A stretch of DNA of 64,000 nt from Pseudoxanthomonas sacheonensis (GTDB lineage Bacteria > Pseudomonadota > Gammaproteobacteria > Xanthomonadales > Xanthomonadaceae). The translations under genes were made by a program, and so were the position numbers. The stretch lies in assembly GCF_010093305.1 (NCBI RefSeq), contig NZ_PDWS01000016.1, positions 33,723 through 97,722 on the forward strand, in the 5' to 3' direction. Under the pieces are notes generated by a model. It saw nothing but the letters and a program-made list of their open reading frames with translations, made no database searches and was not told where the DNA came from. Shown here piece by piece: positions 17,224 through 26,689 of this stretch. Numbering within the stretch: position 1 is the first letter of the stretch; each line of letters starts with the position of its first letter.

Positions 17224-17589
17224 ATGGACACGAAGCAACTCAAGGAATTCTGCGCGCGCCTTCCCGGCGCCGCTTGGCAACTGCATGACGCGCCCGCCAA
17301 TATCCTGGTCTACAGCGTGGGCGGAAAGCGCTTCGCCCATTTCAAGACCAGCCAGCCCGAGCAGTGGCGTTTCAGCATCAAGGTTTCGCCGGAACGCTTC
17401 CTGGAGCTGACCGACGTTCCCGGCATCAAGCCCGCACGTTGGCTGGCCCGCTTCCGCTGGATCACGATAGTGGATGTGCGCAGCATGCCGGACGACTATC
17501 TGCGCGAACTGGTGGAATGGTCGTACCGCAAGGCACTGGGTTCGTTGAGCAAAAAGCGCAGAGCTGCGCTGCTATCGTCCTTATCCTGA
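17224..17589 (+). CDS. MmcQ/YjbR family protein (second copy)
   Basis: A 121-residue MmcQ/YjbR protein with the family's LPGAAWQLHD, KVSPERFLEL and WITIVDVRSMPDDYLRELVEWSY segments. The ATG at 17224 gives the usual N-terminus (MDTKQLKEFC); an in-frame ATG 12 nt upstream is also possible. It probably shares a transcript with the YehS gene. It is only distantly similar to the copy at 15596. Confidence 0.85.
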   Translation: MDTKQLKEFCARLPGAAWQLHDAPANILVYSVGGKRFAHFKTSQPEQWRFSIKVSPERFLELTDVPGIKPARWLARFRWITIVDVRSMPDDYLRELVEWSYRKALGSLSKKRRAALLSSLS

Positions 17590-17599
17590 AAACGGACCG

Positions 17600-17617
17600 C
17601 AGGCAGCGAACTGCCTG
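17600..17617. terminator. Hairpin between convergent genes
   Basis: A 7-bp perfect stem (CAGGCAG/CTGCCTG) with a CGAA loop in the 43-nt gap between the MmcQ-like gene and the end of the TonB receptor. There is no long U-tract on either strand, so it is a weak bidirectional terminator candidate. Confidence 0.45.
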
Positions 17618-17632
17618 AGGCCAATCCTTCAG

Positions 17633-20440
17633 TTACAGCTTGTAGCGGAAGCCCAGCATGTACTGGCGGCCATACTCTGTGTATTCCTCGGGGAAGAACA
17701 GCCCAAGCTGGTGCGAATCGCTGACTTCGGTGCGGAATGGCTCGTTGTTCAAATTGTTGACCTGGAACATCAATGACAAACCACCCAGCTTGCTGGATTC
17801 GGGGAAGTCGTAGCTCACCTGCAGATCGACCGTGCGTTCGTTCAACGTGTAACGATAGCTGCGCTGGCCAAAGATATAGCTGTACTCGCCACGGTAAGGG
17901 TCGCGGAAGCGCTGGCTCACGCGCGCCGAGAATCCGTTCTTCTCGTAATAAAGCGTGGCATTGGCGACGATCTTCGACAGGCCGGGGAATGTATCGGTAC
18001 CACTACCCTGGTCTGGACCGTCGGGGTCGATCGACGACTCGGTGTAGGACGCATTGAGCAACAGGCCAAACCCGTCCAGCACCGGATGCAGAAGATCGCC
18101 ACTCAGCGCACTGCCGAACTCCACGCCGCGCATGTAGCCGCCCGTGCCATTGGCCGGGCTGGAGAACGTGCCCCAGTCGGAGTCCGGCGGTACGGGCCCT
18201 TCGTAATCGTAACCCGCGAAATTCCAGGGGATGGTCCGGGTGTAGATGTACGAATCCAGGTCCTTGTAGAACACTGCCACAGCCACGTAACTCGAATTGG
18301 ATTCGCCGAAGTACTTCTCGACCGACAGATCCACGGCATTGGCGCGGTAAGGCTCGAGCTCCGGATTCCCACCGCTGCCGGTCCATTCGCCCCTGCCATC
18401 GGTAACAGCCACCCCGACGCTGCCATACGCACCCATGTCATTGATGCGCGGGCGCATCAGTTCACGGGCAGCACCGAAGCGCACATTCCAACCGTTGCCG
18501 AAATCGGCCACAAGATTCAGGCTGGGCAGGATATCGCCATACGAAGCACCTCCCGTTCCCGCCACGAGCACATTTTCGTTCTCATGCTGTTCGATGACTA
18601 CGCCACTCGATGCCTGTTCGGTACGGATGTATTGCACGCCCACATTGCCACGCAGGCGTACAGAATCGGTCAGATCCATGTCGAGGTTGGCCTTCGCGTA
18701 GAACGTGCGGATCTCTTCCTCGATACTCTGGTCCTTCTGCAGGTCGTCGTTGCTCTCGCTCAGATACACGTTGTAGTACCGGCCGAGCAGCTCGCGCGGG
18801 TCGAAACTGATTACGTTGCCCATACCAGCGAAGCCGAGATCGGTGGGCGTGGACAGCAAAGAGGGATCGATCAGGGTCGGCACACGGCCCGGCAGATCGG
18901 CGAAGTAGACCTGAGCGCTCTTGTCCTTGGTGCGTTTGCTGAAGTTGAAGCCCACGTCGTAGCTGCGCAGGAAATCCGAAGATTCCACCAGACGGTTCAG
19001 ATCCACGCGGAACGACTTGAGCGTATCCTTCTGCTGCGAATCCTCCATGCGTCCGTCATGACCCCACATCTGCGGGTCGCTCAGATAGACCGAATTCGGA
19101 TCGGACAAATCGGGCAGAGCGTAGTTGGCGTAGCCTGCCGTCAACGGAATTTCGAAATCCACATCCAGCCCACCCAGCATGCCGGCATAGGTCTCCAGCA
19201 CGGATTGGTCGCGCTCTGCGCGCGAATAGCTGGCATCGGCGGTCAGCGTGTACACGTCCCACTTGAACTCGTTGTTCCAGCCAATGGCGGACAGTTTGTC
19301 TTCACGCTGGTTGTCGTCGTTGCGCACCACCGGCTGTATGCCGCTCAGCGTGCCGCTGGTGACCACCGGTACGCCGTGATACAGCGTCGTATTGGCGGCG
19401 GTATAGGTCACCGCACCGCCGTTCCACCATGGATCGTTGGTCCACATCGCACCGCGCATCCACTCCTGTTGTTCGAACTTGGAGTGGTACATGTCCAGTA
19501 CGCTGTGCCAGGTGTCGTTGGGCTTGAATTCCAGCACCGCCATGACGCCATCGCGGGTCATGTCTCTGGATTTCACCCAGCCTTCGGCGCCCTGCAGGGC
19601 GATCGCATCGGCGGGCTTGGCGCCTTGGGGCGTACCCCATAAGTCGGTGTTGGCCCACCACCACGATTTGTAGTGCTTTTCCTGGAACGGCGAGCTCAGG
19701 CGTGCGACGCCGACGGCGATGCCAATGGTGTCATCGGCGAATTGATCCACGTAGGAAGCCGAGAGCCGATAGCCTTTGTCCTTGCCCCCTGCCGTCAGGT
19801 CGCCGAGCGAGTTGTACTCGCCCTGGCCACCGAACACGATGCGACGCTCGCCGAAGTCCAGCGGACGGATGGTCTGCATGTCGACCGTCCCCGAGAGACC
19901 TTGCCCCACCAGCGAAGCATCGGGCGTCTTGTAGACGACGACGGCGTTGATCAGTTCGGCTGGATACTGGTCGAACTCGACACCGCGGCTATCGCCGGTG
20001 CTGACCTGTTCGCGGCCGTTGAGCAGGGTGCCGGCAAATTGCTCGGACATGCCGCGGATATGGATGACCTGCCCGCGCCCGTCTACGCGCTGCATGGTCA
20101 GGCCCGGCAGACGCGAGATCGAGTCGGCAATGCTGATGTCGGGCAGCTTGCCGATGTCTTCGGCGGAGATCGCCTCCACGATCGAACTCGATTCGTTTTT
20201 TACTTCCACCGACTTGGCAATACTCTGCCGGATGCCGGTCACCACCACCGCGTCGAGCGTATTGACGTCCTGCTCCTGCGCAGAGCTCTCGGTGGCCGTC
20301 GTCGCCGCCTGCTGTTCCTGTGCCTGCGCCCATTGCGCAGCGAACAGTCCCAGACAACAGGCGGTAACCAGGATTCGTTTGCGCGGTCCTGCTTGGCGCA
20401 CGCTGGAAGTCGTCGTCGTATTTTCTCTTGCAAGAATCAT
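17633..20440 (-). CDS. TonB-dependent outer-membrane receptor (Xanthomonas/Caulobacter type)
   Basis: A 935-residue TonB-dependent receptor of the subfamily abundant in Xanthomonas and Caulobacter. It has a signal peptide (ending WAQA), a TonB-box region (LDAVVVTG), a plug with the subfamily signature AISAEDIGKLPDISIADSISRLPG, and a 22-strand barrel ending in the YMLGFRYKL terminal strand. The mature N-terminus lacks an STN domain. It faces a GH30 glycosidase across a shared regulatory region and is likely the uptake gate for the oligosaccharide that enzyme releases. The ATG at 20440 lies just inside a LacI-type operator/promoter. Confidence 0.93.
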   Translation of the reverse strand: MILARENTTTTSSVRQAGPRKRILVTACCLGLFAAQWAQAQEQQAATTATESSAQEQDVNTLDAVVVTGIRQSIAKSVEVKNESSSIVEAISAEDIGKLPDISIADSISRLPGLTMQRVDGRGQVIHIRGMSEQFAGTLLNGREQVSTGDSRGVEFDQYPAELINAVVVYKTPDASLVGQGLSGTVDMQTIRPLDFGERRIVFGGQGEYNSLGDLTAGGKDKGYRLSASYVDQFADDTIGIAVGVARLSSPFQEKHYKSWWWANTDLWGTPQGAKPADAIALQGAEGWVKSRDMTRDGVMAVLEFKPNDTWHSVLDMYHSKFEQQEWMRGAMWTNDPWWNGGAVTYTAANTTLYHGVPVVTSGTLSGIQPVVRNDDNQREDKLSAIGWNNEFKWDVYTLTADASYSRAERDQSVLETYAGMLGGLDVDFEIPLTAGYANYALPDLSDPNSVYLSDPQMWGHDGRMEDSQQKDTLKSFRVDLNRLVESSDFLRSYDVGFNFSKRTKDKSAQVYFADLPGRVPTLIDPSLLSTPTDLGFAGMGNVISFDPRELLGRYYNVYLSESNDDLQKDQSIEEEIRTFYAKANLDMDLTDSVRLRGNVGVQYIRTEQASSGVVIEQHENENVLVAGTGGASYGDILPSLNLVADFGNGWNVRFGAARELMRPRINDMGAYGSVGVAVTDGRGEWTGSGGNPELEPYRANAVDLSVEKYFGESNSSYVAVAVFYKDLDSYIYTRTIPWNFAGYDYEGPVPPDSDWGTFSSPANGTGGYMRGVEFGSALSGDLLHPVLDGFGLLLNASYTESSIDPDGPDQGSGTDTFPGLSKIVANATLYYEKNGFSARVSQRFRDPYRGEYSYIFGQRSYRYTLNERTVDLQVSYDFPESSKLGGLSLMFQVNNLNNEPFRTEVSDSHQLGLFFPEEYTEYGRQYMLGFRYKL

Positions 20441-20460
20441 CAGGCCTCTCCCGCCATAGT

Positions 20461-20499
20461 TGACAGCGCTGTCATATAATCGCCGGACGCGCTTGTCAA
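20461..20499 (-). promoter_or_regulatory. TonB receptor promoter overlapped by a LacI-type operator
   Basis: On the minus strand a perfect -35 (TTGACA, 20499-20494) is followed by a -10 candidate (TATGAC or TATATG, about 20478-20471). The -10 runs into the 14-bp palindrome TGACAGCGCTGTCA at 20461-20474. The operator covers the probable start site, 21 nt before the receptor ATG, so bound repressor should block transcription. The LacI-family gene at 22245 is the natural candidate. Confidence 0.7.
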
Positions 20500-20563
20500 C
20501 AATCGGTTAAGTATGGTGCGGCGTATTGCTCGCAGACCTCGCGACAGCGGACGCTTCGATAGT

Positions 20564-20575
20564 GATAGCGCTATC
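20564..20575. promoter_or_regulatory. Second LacI-type operator, GATAGCGCTATC
   Basis: A perfect 12-bp palindrome sharing the core GAyAGCGCTrTC with the operator at 20461. It lies 70 nt upstream of the GH30 start. A pair of like operators about 100 bp apart would suit looping or joint control of the two divergent genes. Confidence 0.6.
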
Positions 20576-20609
20576 TATTCGTTGCGATGCACCATGCACG
20601 CGCGCGCAC

Positions 20610-20623
20610 ATGTAACGTTACAT
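20610..20623. promoter_or_regulatory. Palindrome ATGTAACGTTACAT upstream of the GH30 gene
   Basis: A perfect 14-bp palindrome with a central CG, 22 nt before the GH30 ATG, in the style of LacI/GntR-type operators but with a different core from the other two sites. It may be a site for a second regulator. Confidence 0.55.
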
Positions 20624-20645
20624 AACGCATCACGCGGGAGAATCG

Positions 20646-22139
20646 ATGAACGTTTCGCACCGTAGCCGCAATACAAGATCCGGGCCGGTTTTGTTGCTCC
20701 TTTCGCTGGCGCTGATCAATGCCGCCTGCGCCAGCCAACCCCGACTTCCGGATGCCGACATCCCAGGCAATGCCGCGGAAGTTCAAGCCTGGGTCACCAC
20801 TTCCGACCATCGCTGGGCGCTGCGGCCCGTGGAAGTGCGTGCGGAACATGTGGAATCGGCGGACGCGCCGGCCGAGATCGAAGTGGATACCGGCAAGCGG
20901 TACCAGCGCATGCTCGGCTTCGGCGCCTCCATCACCGATTCTTCCGCCTGGCTGATCCAGCACAAGATGAGTTCTGCCCAGCGAGCAGCACTACTGCAGG
21001 AACTGTTCGGACGCTCGGCGGACGGCATCGGCCTGGAGTTCACCCGCCTGACCATCGGCGCATCGGATTTCTCGCGGCACCACTACAGCCTGGACGATCC
21101 TCCCGACGGAAAGCCCGATCCGCAGCTGCGGCATTTCAGCATCGCCCCCAATCTGTCCGATGTGGTGCCGGTGACGCGCCAGGCCCTTGCAGTCAATCCG
21201 CGACTGCAGGTGATGGCCTCGCCATGGAGCGCGCCGGCCTGGATGAAGGACAGCGGCAGCCTTATCAAAGGCACTCTTCGTCCCGAGTACTACGACGCCT
21301 TCGCGCGTTACCTGCTCGAATACGTCGACGCCTACGCGGCAGAGGGCATTCCCGTCTTCGCCCTGACGGTACAGAACGAACCCGATTTCGAGCCTGCCGA
21401 TTATCCGGGCATGCGTCTGAATGCGCCGGCGCGTGCGCGACTAATTGGCGACCACTTGGGGCCATTGATCGCCGCACGCGGCAAGGGTCCTTCGATCTTC
21501 GACTGGGACCACAACTGGGACAAGCCTCAGGAGCCGGCCGCCGTATTGTCCGATCGCGCCGCAGGCCCTTACGTTGCCGCAGTGGCATGGCATTGCTATG
21601 GCGGCGATCCGGCCGCGCAGTCCGCCGTGCATGCGGCGTTCCCGGACAAGGACGTCTACATGACCGAATGTTCCGACGGCACCTGGGAACCGGTGCGCAG
21701 CGGCGGCCTGCCTTTGCAGGCGAAGCAGCTGATCGTGCAAGCCACTCGCGACTGGGCCCGCGGCGTATTGTTCTGGAACCTGGCCCTGGACGAACGCGGC
21801 GGTCCGCACGCGGGCGGCTGCGATACCTGCATCGGAGTAGTGACCATCGATTCGGCGACCGGCCGTGTCAGCCGCAACAACGGTTATTACGCGCTCGCCC
21901 ACGCCAGCCGCTTCGTACGCCGCGATGCCTATCGCATCGCTTCCACCGCCACCAGCGATGGCCTGGACAATGTCGCCTTCCAGAACACCGACGATGGATC
22001 GGTCGTGCTGATCGTCACCAACACCAACGCCAGGGAGCGCAGTTTTTCCGTGCGCCAACAGGACCGGCGCTTCGGCTACACGCTTCCGGCCAAGAGCATC
22101 GCCACCTTCCGCTGGCCTGGCTCCATTGGCCGGCCATGA
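20646..22139 (+). CDS. GH30 glycosidase (glucosylceramidase / beta-1,6-glucanase family)
   Basis: Glycoside hydrolase family 30 enzyme, 497 residues. After a hydrophobic signal segment it starts the family fold with YQRMLGFGASITDSSAW. The acid/base Glu is in VQNEPDF (E245) and the nucleophile in MTECSDG (E341); FWNLALDERGGP and the C-terminal beta domain complete the enzyme. Members cut beta-1,6-glucan, glucosylceramide or related beta-glycosides by retention; which substrate applies here cannot be told. The AAC at the end of the signal segment could be lipidated but the lipobox is poor. It is divergent from the TonB receptor and followed by the LacI regulator. Confidence 0.92.
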   Translation: MNVSHRSRNTRSGPVLLLLSLALINAACASQPRLPDADIPGNAAEVQAWVTTSDHRWALRPVEVRAEHVESADAPAEIEVDTGKRYQRMLGFGASITDSSAWLIQHKMSSAQRAALLQELFGRSADGIGLEFTRLTIGASDFSRHHYSLDDPPDGKPDPQLRHFSIAPNLSDVVPVTRQALAVNPRLQVMASPWSAPAWMKDSGSLIKGTLRPEYYDAFARYLLEYVDAYAAEGIPVFALTVQNEPDFEPADYPGMRLNAPARARLIGDHLGPLIAARGKGPSIFDWDHNWDKPQEPAAVLSDRAAGPYVAAVAWHCYGGDPAAQSAVHAAFPDKDVYMTECSDGTWEPVRSGGLPLQAKQLIVQATRDWARGVLFWNLALDERGGPHAGGCDTCIGVVTIDSATGRVSRNNGYYALAHASRFVRRDAYRIASTATSDGLDNVAFQNTDDGSVVLIVTNTNARERSFSVRQQDRRFGYTLPAKSIATFRWPGSIGRP

Positions 22140-22244
22140 GCGCAAGCGAGCGCGGATATCCCCAAGCGCTCCTTCCGCTGGCAGAATCGCTTGACCCGAG
22201 CCGGCCGTCCAGGGACTGGTTTACTTAAGGAGAGGGGCCAGGAA

Positions 22245-23273
22245 ATGCGTAGTCGTATCGAGGATGTGGCCGCCGCCGCCGGCGTGTCGATGAAAACGGT
22301 CTCGCGGGTACTCAATCACGAACCCAATGTGCGCGAGGAAACGCGCGATCGCGTCATGCGCGCGGTCGAGCAGTTGCAGTACAAGCCCAATCTTTCCGCC
22401 CGCAGCCTGGCCGGGCAGCGCTCCTACATGGTGGCGCTGGTCTACAACAATCCCTCGCGCAATTACCTGATGGAGATCCAAAGCGGCATGCTGGAAGCCT
22501 GCCGCGCCAACCATTACAACCTGGTCCTGGCCCCCGTGGGTTCGGGCAAGCAACGCATTGCGGACGACATCAAGGGGTTCTTCGAGTACTTCGATCCCGA
22601 CGGCGTGGTGCTGATTCCTCCGCTGACCGACGACAAGGTCGTGTTGGAATACCTGGAACAGCACCAAGTGCCGTTCGCCTGCATCGCACCGCGCAACCCG
22701 CAGTCGCGCATCGGCGTGATGATGGAGGAAACCGCCGCGGTGCTGGAGCTCATGGCCGGGCTGGTCGCGCTTGGGCACAAGCGCATCGGCCACATCAAGG
22801 GCCCTCGCGCGCATGGCGCCTGCCAGTGGCGCTACGCCGGGTATCGCGAAGCCTTGCGCAAAGCCGGCATCGCCTACGACGCGCAACTGGTGACACAGGG
22901 CGAATTCTCCTTCGAATCCGGAATCGACGGAGCCAACCGGCTGCTCGATCTGGCCGATCCGCCCACGGCGATTTTCGCCGCCAACGACGACATGGCGGCC
23001 GGCGTGATCCGGGCGGCCGGCGAGCGCGGTCTTGCGGTGCCGCGCGATCTGTCGGTCTGCGGTTTCGACGACACGCCCATCGCGCGCCACATCTATCCTG
23101 CCCTGACCACGGTGCGCCAGCCGACCGCGGAAATGGGCCGGCTTGCGACTCTGCAGTTGCTGGAGCGGATCCGCGCGCCGGATGCCGGCCGCATGGTCCA
23201 CGTCGAACACACCTTGCTGTTCCGCGAATCGACCAGGCCGCCGAAGCAACCCGCGCCGGTTCCTGTAGGCTGA
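22245..23273 (+). CDS. LacI-family transcriptional regulator
   Basis: A 342-residue LacI/GalR family regulator. The N-terminal helix-turn-helix reads [20 protein letters not shown] (residues 4-23), then a hinge ([11 protein letters not shown]), then a periplasmic-binding-protein-like sugar sensor ending [22 protein letters not shown]. The ATG at 22245 is chosen because it places the HTH at the N-terminus; an AGGA lies close upstream. It is 105 nt downstream of GH30 and likely represses GH30 and the TonB receptor through the AGCGCT-core operators until a released sugar binds. Confidence 0.93.
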   Translation: MRSRIEDVAAAAGVSMKTVSRVLNHEPNVREETRDRVMRAVEQLQYKPNLSARSLAGQRSYMVALVYNNPSRNYLMEIQSGMLEACRANHYNLVLAPVGSGKQRIADDIKGFFEYFDPDGVVLIPPLTDDKVVLEYLEQHQVPFACIAPRNPQSRIGVMMEETAAVLELMAGLVALGHKRIGHIKGPRAHGACQWRYAGYREALRKAGIAYDAQLVTQGEFSFESGIDGANRLLDLADPPTAIFAANDDMAAGVIRAAGERGLAVPRDLSVCGFDDTPIARHIYPALTTVRQPTAEMGRLATLQLLERIRAPDAGRMVHVEHTLLFRESTRPPKQPAPVPVG

Positions 23274-23277
23274 GCCC

Positions 23278-24522
23278 ATGCACGCGATTATTGCCGCCGC
23301 CGCCGACGCGCTGATCTTCATCCTGCTTGCCTGGACGCTATGGCGTTTGCTCGGCCGCTCGATACCGATAGCGGTAGTCCCGATCATCATCGGACTGGTA
23401 TTGGCGGCCACCGGATGGTTGCCGGCCACGCTGGGCGTGCCGTCGGTGATCGGCGACAAGATCGGCTGGCTCGGCGTGCTGCTGCTGGCCTTCACCGCCG
23501 GTCTGGAAACGCGCCAGTCCGCCCATGTGGATTCCACTCCTGGCCTACAGCCCGCGTCCCGAAGTTCGGCATTCCGGTTCGTCGCCAGCGCGGCGCTCGC
23601 ATTGCTGTTGCCCTTCGTGGTCGGCGCACTGGCCGCATACCACTACTTCTCGGTGTTGCCGAACTGGGCGGCGCCCAACGGCGACCGCACGCTGGGCGCG
23701 ATCGCCATCGGCCTGTGCATTGCGGTCAGCGCTTTGCCGGTGCTGATCGGCATCGTTCGCGAACTGGGGCCGCTGCATCGCCCCCTGACTCAGCTGGCCG
23801 TGCGCATCGCGGTGATCGACGATGCGGTGCTGTGGATCGGGCTGGCTTTGTTGCTGCTGGTGGCCGATGGCGATGCCGGCATAGCGGGTAGCTCGCCGCT
23901 GCAGCTGATGGCGCTTGCGGTGCCGGTGGCGATGGCGGCGCTGGGCACGGTAAGCCGCCGCAATGATTTCGTGCCGCCGGCCTGGGCGATCTGGCTGGCG
24001 CTGCCGCTTTATCTGATCGCCGGTTCCTGGGCCAGTTCGCATCTCGGCCTGCATGCCTTGCTCGGCGCGTATTTCGCCGGTGCGATGCTGCCGCCGGCAT
24101 GGACGCGGAATTTGCCTGTGGAACGCATGGGCAGGTTCGCGCTGCTCGCCTTGGCGCCGCTGTTCTTCGGCCACAGCGGTCTGAAGATCGACGGCGACGC
24201 CTTGGGCTGGGCCTCCCTGCAGGCATCGCTCGCATTGCTGGCGGTATCGGTGGTCGCCAAACTCGCGGCGGCGCTGATCTGTCCACCGGCATCCGCTTTG
24301 TCGCGGCGGGAAGCATTGGCCATCGGCGCACTGCTCCAATGCAAGGGACTGATGGAGATCGTGGCCGCCACTATCCTGCGCGACAAAGGATTGCTCTCCG
24401 AGCACGCCTTCGCGGCCCTGGTCACGCTGGCCGTGCTGTCCACCCTGCTCACCGGTCCGTTTTTCCGTTTCATCCTGGGACGCAGGGCCGGGCAAGCGCA
24501 GTCCGGCAGTCAGCCCGTATGA
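23278..24522 (+). CDS. Cation:proton antiporter (CPA2-type)
   Basis: A 414-residue membrane protein of the Na+/H+ exchanger superfamily (PF00999-like) with 11-12 predicted hydrophobic helices throughout. It lacks an obvious C-terminal TrkA-N/NAD-binding domain, so it is a short form. It would exchange Na+ or K+ for H+ across the inner membrane. It starts only 4 nt after the LacI gene, so it may be read from the same transcript although the functional link is unclear. Confidence 0.85.
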   Translation: MHAIIAAAADALIFILLAWTLWRLLGRSIPIAVVPIIIGLVLAATGWLPATLGVPSVIGDKIGWLGVLLLAFTAGLETRQSAHVDSTPGLQPASRSSAFRFVASAALALLLPFVVGALAAYHYFSVLPNWAAPNGDRTLGAIAIGLCIAVSALPVLIGIVRELGPLHRPLTQLAVRIAVIDDAVLWIGLALLLLVADGDAGIAGSSPLQLMALAVPVAMAALGTVSRRNDFVPPAWAIWLALPLYLIAGSWASSHLGLHALLGAYFAGAMLPPAWTRNLPVERMGRFALLALAPLFFGHSGLKIDGDALGWASLQASLALLAVSVVAKLAAALICPPASALSRREALAIGALLQCKGLMEIVAATILRDKGLLSEHAFAALVTLAVLSTLLTGPFFRFILGRRAGQAQSGSQPV

Positions 24523-24607
24523 AGTCGTGGCGGAGTCAAAATTCCGTGAAGGGAATCGTCCGGACCCGCGTCTAATATCTGCTCTCCTCAAATGCCCGGG
24601 AGCGCCC

Positions 24608-25036
24608 ATGGAAACGCAGGAACTGCATCGCGGACGGCTGATCGACCATATCCAACTGGTAGTGAAGGATCTTGCGGCAAGCCGCAAGTTCTACGAGGCC
24701 GTATTCGCGGAACTCAACATCCCCATGGGCGGCTCGGGCGAGGATTTCTTCTGGGCCGACGAGTTGTTCATTTCCACACCGGACAGCGAAGCGGCGCAGG
24801 GCGAACTGTCCGGCCGCCATCACCTGGCCTTCCAAGCCAAGGACAGGGCCATGGTCGAGGCGTTCCATCGGGCCGCATTGAAGAACGGTGGCCGCGACAA
24901 CGGCGCGCCGGGCCTGCGCCCTTACCATCCGGGCTACTACGGCGCCTTCGTGCTGGATCCGGACGGCAACAACATAGAAGCCGTGTATCACGGCGAAGCG
25001 CAACGAAGCGCACCTTCGGTAAAAGTGACATTCTAG
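24608..25036 (+). CDS. VOC family (glyoxalase-like) protein
   Basis: A 142-residue vicinal oxygen chelate fold protein: IDHIQLVVKDLAASRKFYEAVF at the start, HHLAFQAKD in the middle and FVLDPDGNNIEAVYHG at the end. The His and Glu positions are those that bind the metal in this superfamily. Substrate unknown. The ATG at 24608 gives the usual N-terminus; the longer frame upstream is unlikely to be coding. Confidence 0.85.
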   Translation: METQELHRGRLIDHIQLVVKDLAASRKFYEAVFAELNIPMGGSGEDFFWADELFISTPDSEAAQGELSGRHHLAFQAKDRAMVEAFHRAALKNGGRDNGAPGLRPYHPGYYGAFVLDPDGNNIEAVYHGEAQRSAPSVKVTF

Positions 25037-25164
25037 AGACAAAGCGCATCGTCCACTGCGCTGTCTGTCCAGCAGACCAGCGAGGCTGCGCGTGCATTGC
25101 GCCCGTTTATCCTGACGGCGCGTGTACTAAACTCCCGCCGATCCCCGCCGCCCCGGTTGCCCGC

Positions 25165-26058
25165 ATGTCTCTTTTCTTTCGCGCTTCGCATGCACCCCGC
25201 GATATCGCCGGCAACCGGTTCGGGTTGCGCTTGCTGATGTGCCTGTCGGTCTGGTTGCTGGCCTGCGCGCCGGCGATGGCGCAGCCGCTTCGGGTGATGA
25301 CTTTCAATGTGCGTCTGCTGACCGACAGCGATGGCGCCAACCGCTGGGAGGCCAGGCGCGCATTGATGGCGAAGACGATAGCGCGCGAGGATCCGGACCT
25401 CATCGGCACCCAGGAGCTTTTCCAGCGCCAGGGCGACGAACTGGTGGCGCAGTTGCCGCAGTACGCGTGGTTCGGCCAAGGTCGCCGTGGCGGCAGCGGG
25501 GATGAGCACATGGGCGTGTTCTATCGCAAGGATCGTCTGCGCATGCTGACGACCGGCGATTTCTGGCTGTCCGATACGCCCGAAACGGTGGGCAGCATCA
25601 GCTGGGGAAACCTGTACCCGCGCATGGTGACCTGGGCGCGCTTCCAGCGCATCGCCGATGGCGCGACCTTCGTCCTCTACAACACCCATCTGCCCTACCG
25701 CGAGGAAGACGAGCCCGCCCGCGAACGCGGCGCGGCGCTCATTCTTGCGCGCTTGCGGCAACTGTCCGCCGATGAGCCGATCATTCTCACCGGCGACTTC
25801 AACACCGCGCCGGACAGTGCCACGCATTCCTTGCTGACCACTGCGCTCACCGACGCCTGGACGGCGGCGCCGCGGCGTCACGGCCCACCGGGCACCTTCC
25901 ACAACTTCACCGGCAAACCCGACCAGCGCATCGACTGGATCCTGTTCCGCGGACTGCAGGCCAAGTCGGCCAGAACCGTAACCGCCCATCGCCGCGGCCG
26001 CTATCCCTCGGATCATTTTCCGGTGGTGGTGGACTTCGAACTCGCCGCCGGGAAGTAG
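25165..26058 (+). CDS. Exported endonuclease/exonuclease/phosphatase family hydrolase
   Basis: A 297-residue EEP-superfamily metal-dependent phosphoesterase with a signal peptide (about residues 1-38, ending AMAQ). Key motifs are present: LRVMTFNVRL, GTQE, TGDFN and SDHFPV. Exported members with this layout cleave phosphodiesters, sugar phosphates or nucleic acid; the substrate is not determined. The ATG at 25165 is the first that supplies a sensible signal peptide. Confidence 0.87.
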   Translation: MSLFFRASHAPRDIAGNRFGLRLLMCLSVWLLACAPAMAQPLRVMTFNVRLLTDSDGANRWEARRALMAKTIAREDPDLIGTQELFQRQGDELVAQLPQYAWFGQGRRGGSGDEHMGVFYRKDRLRMLTTGDFWLSDTPETVGSISWGNLYPRMVTWARFQRIADGATFVLYNTHLPYREEDEPARERGAALILARLRQLSADEPIILTGDFNTAPDSATHSLLTTALTDAWTAAPRRHGPPGTFHNFTGKPDQRIDWILFRGLQAKSARTVTAHRRGRYPSDHFPVVVDFELAAGK

Positions 26059-26116
26059 ATCGCACGAACACGAAGCCGGCGTCGCCCATGTCGCCTGTGC
26101 GACCGACGACCGGACT

Positions 26117-26554
26117 TCAGTTACGCATCAGGCCAGGCGGGTCGTCGGCCAGGGACGTCGAGGCGGGATGCGACCAAACCAGTGCGGCTTTCGTTCCCCG
26201 GTCCATCGGCTCGGGGCATTTGCCGTCGCCTCTTCCGGTGAAGCCGCCCGAAGGATTGCAGATTTCGGTTCCCTCGGCGCTGAACAACGGGTTGTATTGG
26301 TCGCAGCATGGGGAAAGCAGGTAGAAGGCTGGTTTCCCGTCATGGGTGATCCTCCAGATACCGAGCGGAGCGCGATCGGCAGGCAGCGCTTCGAACTGGC
26401 CGATCTTCGCGCGAAGCCATCCGGGCAGCGATGCGGACGACGGCTCGGGCGGCGACGATGCGCGCGGTTCGCCTTCGGCGCAGGATCCGCACAGCACGAC
26501 CAGAAACACAACCGTGGTCAGAGCAAAGCGAGCGGCGCGGTTCTTTGATTCCAT
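26117..26554 (-). CDS. Exported DUF6970-like protein
   Basis: A 145-residue exported protein. GGGGAG lies 5 nt before the ATG at 26554. A signal peptide is followed by a compact domain with the pattern PGWLRAKIGQFE, SPCCDQYNPL, EICNPSGGFTGRGDGKCPE. That CCDQ plus GRGDGKCP signature recurs in small uncharacterised exported proteins (I associate it with DUF6970). The four Cys suggest disulphides. Function unknown. Confidence 0.75.
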   Translation of the reverse strand: MESKNRAARFALTTVVFLVVLCGSCAEGEPRASSPPEPSSASLPGWLRAKIGQFEALPADRAPLGIWRITHDGKPAFYLLSPCCDQYNPLFSAEGTEICNPSGGFTGRGDGKCPEPMDRGTKAALVWSHPASTSLADDPPGLMRN

Positions 26555-26620
26555 ATGTCTCCCCAGAAGAATAAAACAGTGCCGAGCATGGACCATGCAA
26601 TCGGGCACCATGGAATCGGA

Positions 26621-26644
26621 TAGGGCGGGCTCCAGCCCGCCCTA
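26621..26644. repeat. REP-like hairpin
   Basis: Perfect 11-bp inverted arms (TAGGGCGGGCT and AGCCCGCCCTA) with a 2-nt loop, between two minus-strand genes. The motif is a common extragenic palindrome type. A partial relative lies at 38276. Confidence 0.75.
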
Positions 26645-26689
26645 CGTCCAACCCATCTACGCCGGCCGCATGGCTTCAGCCCCGGACAC

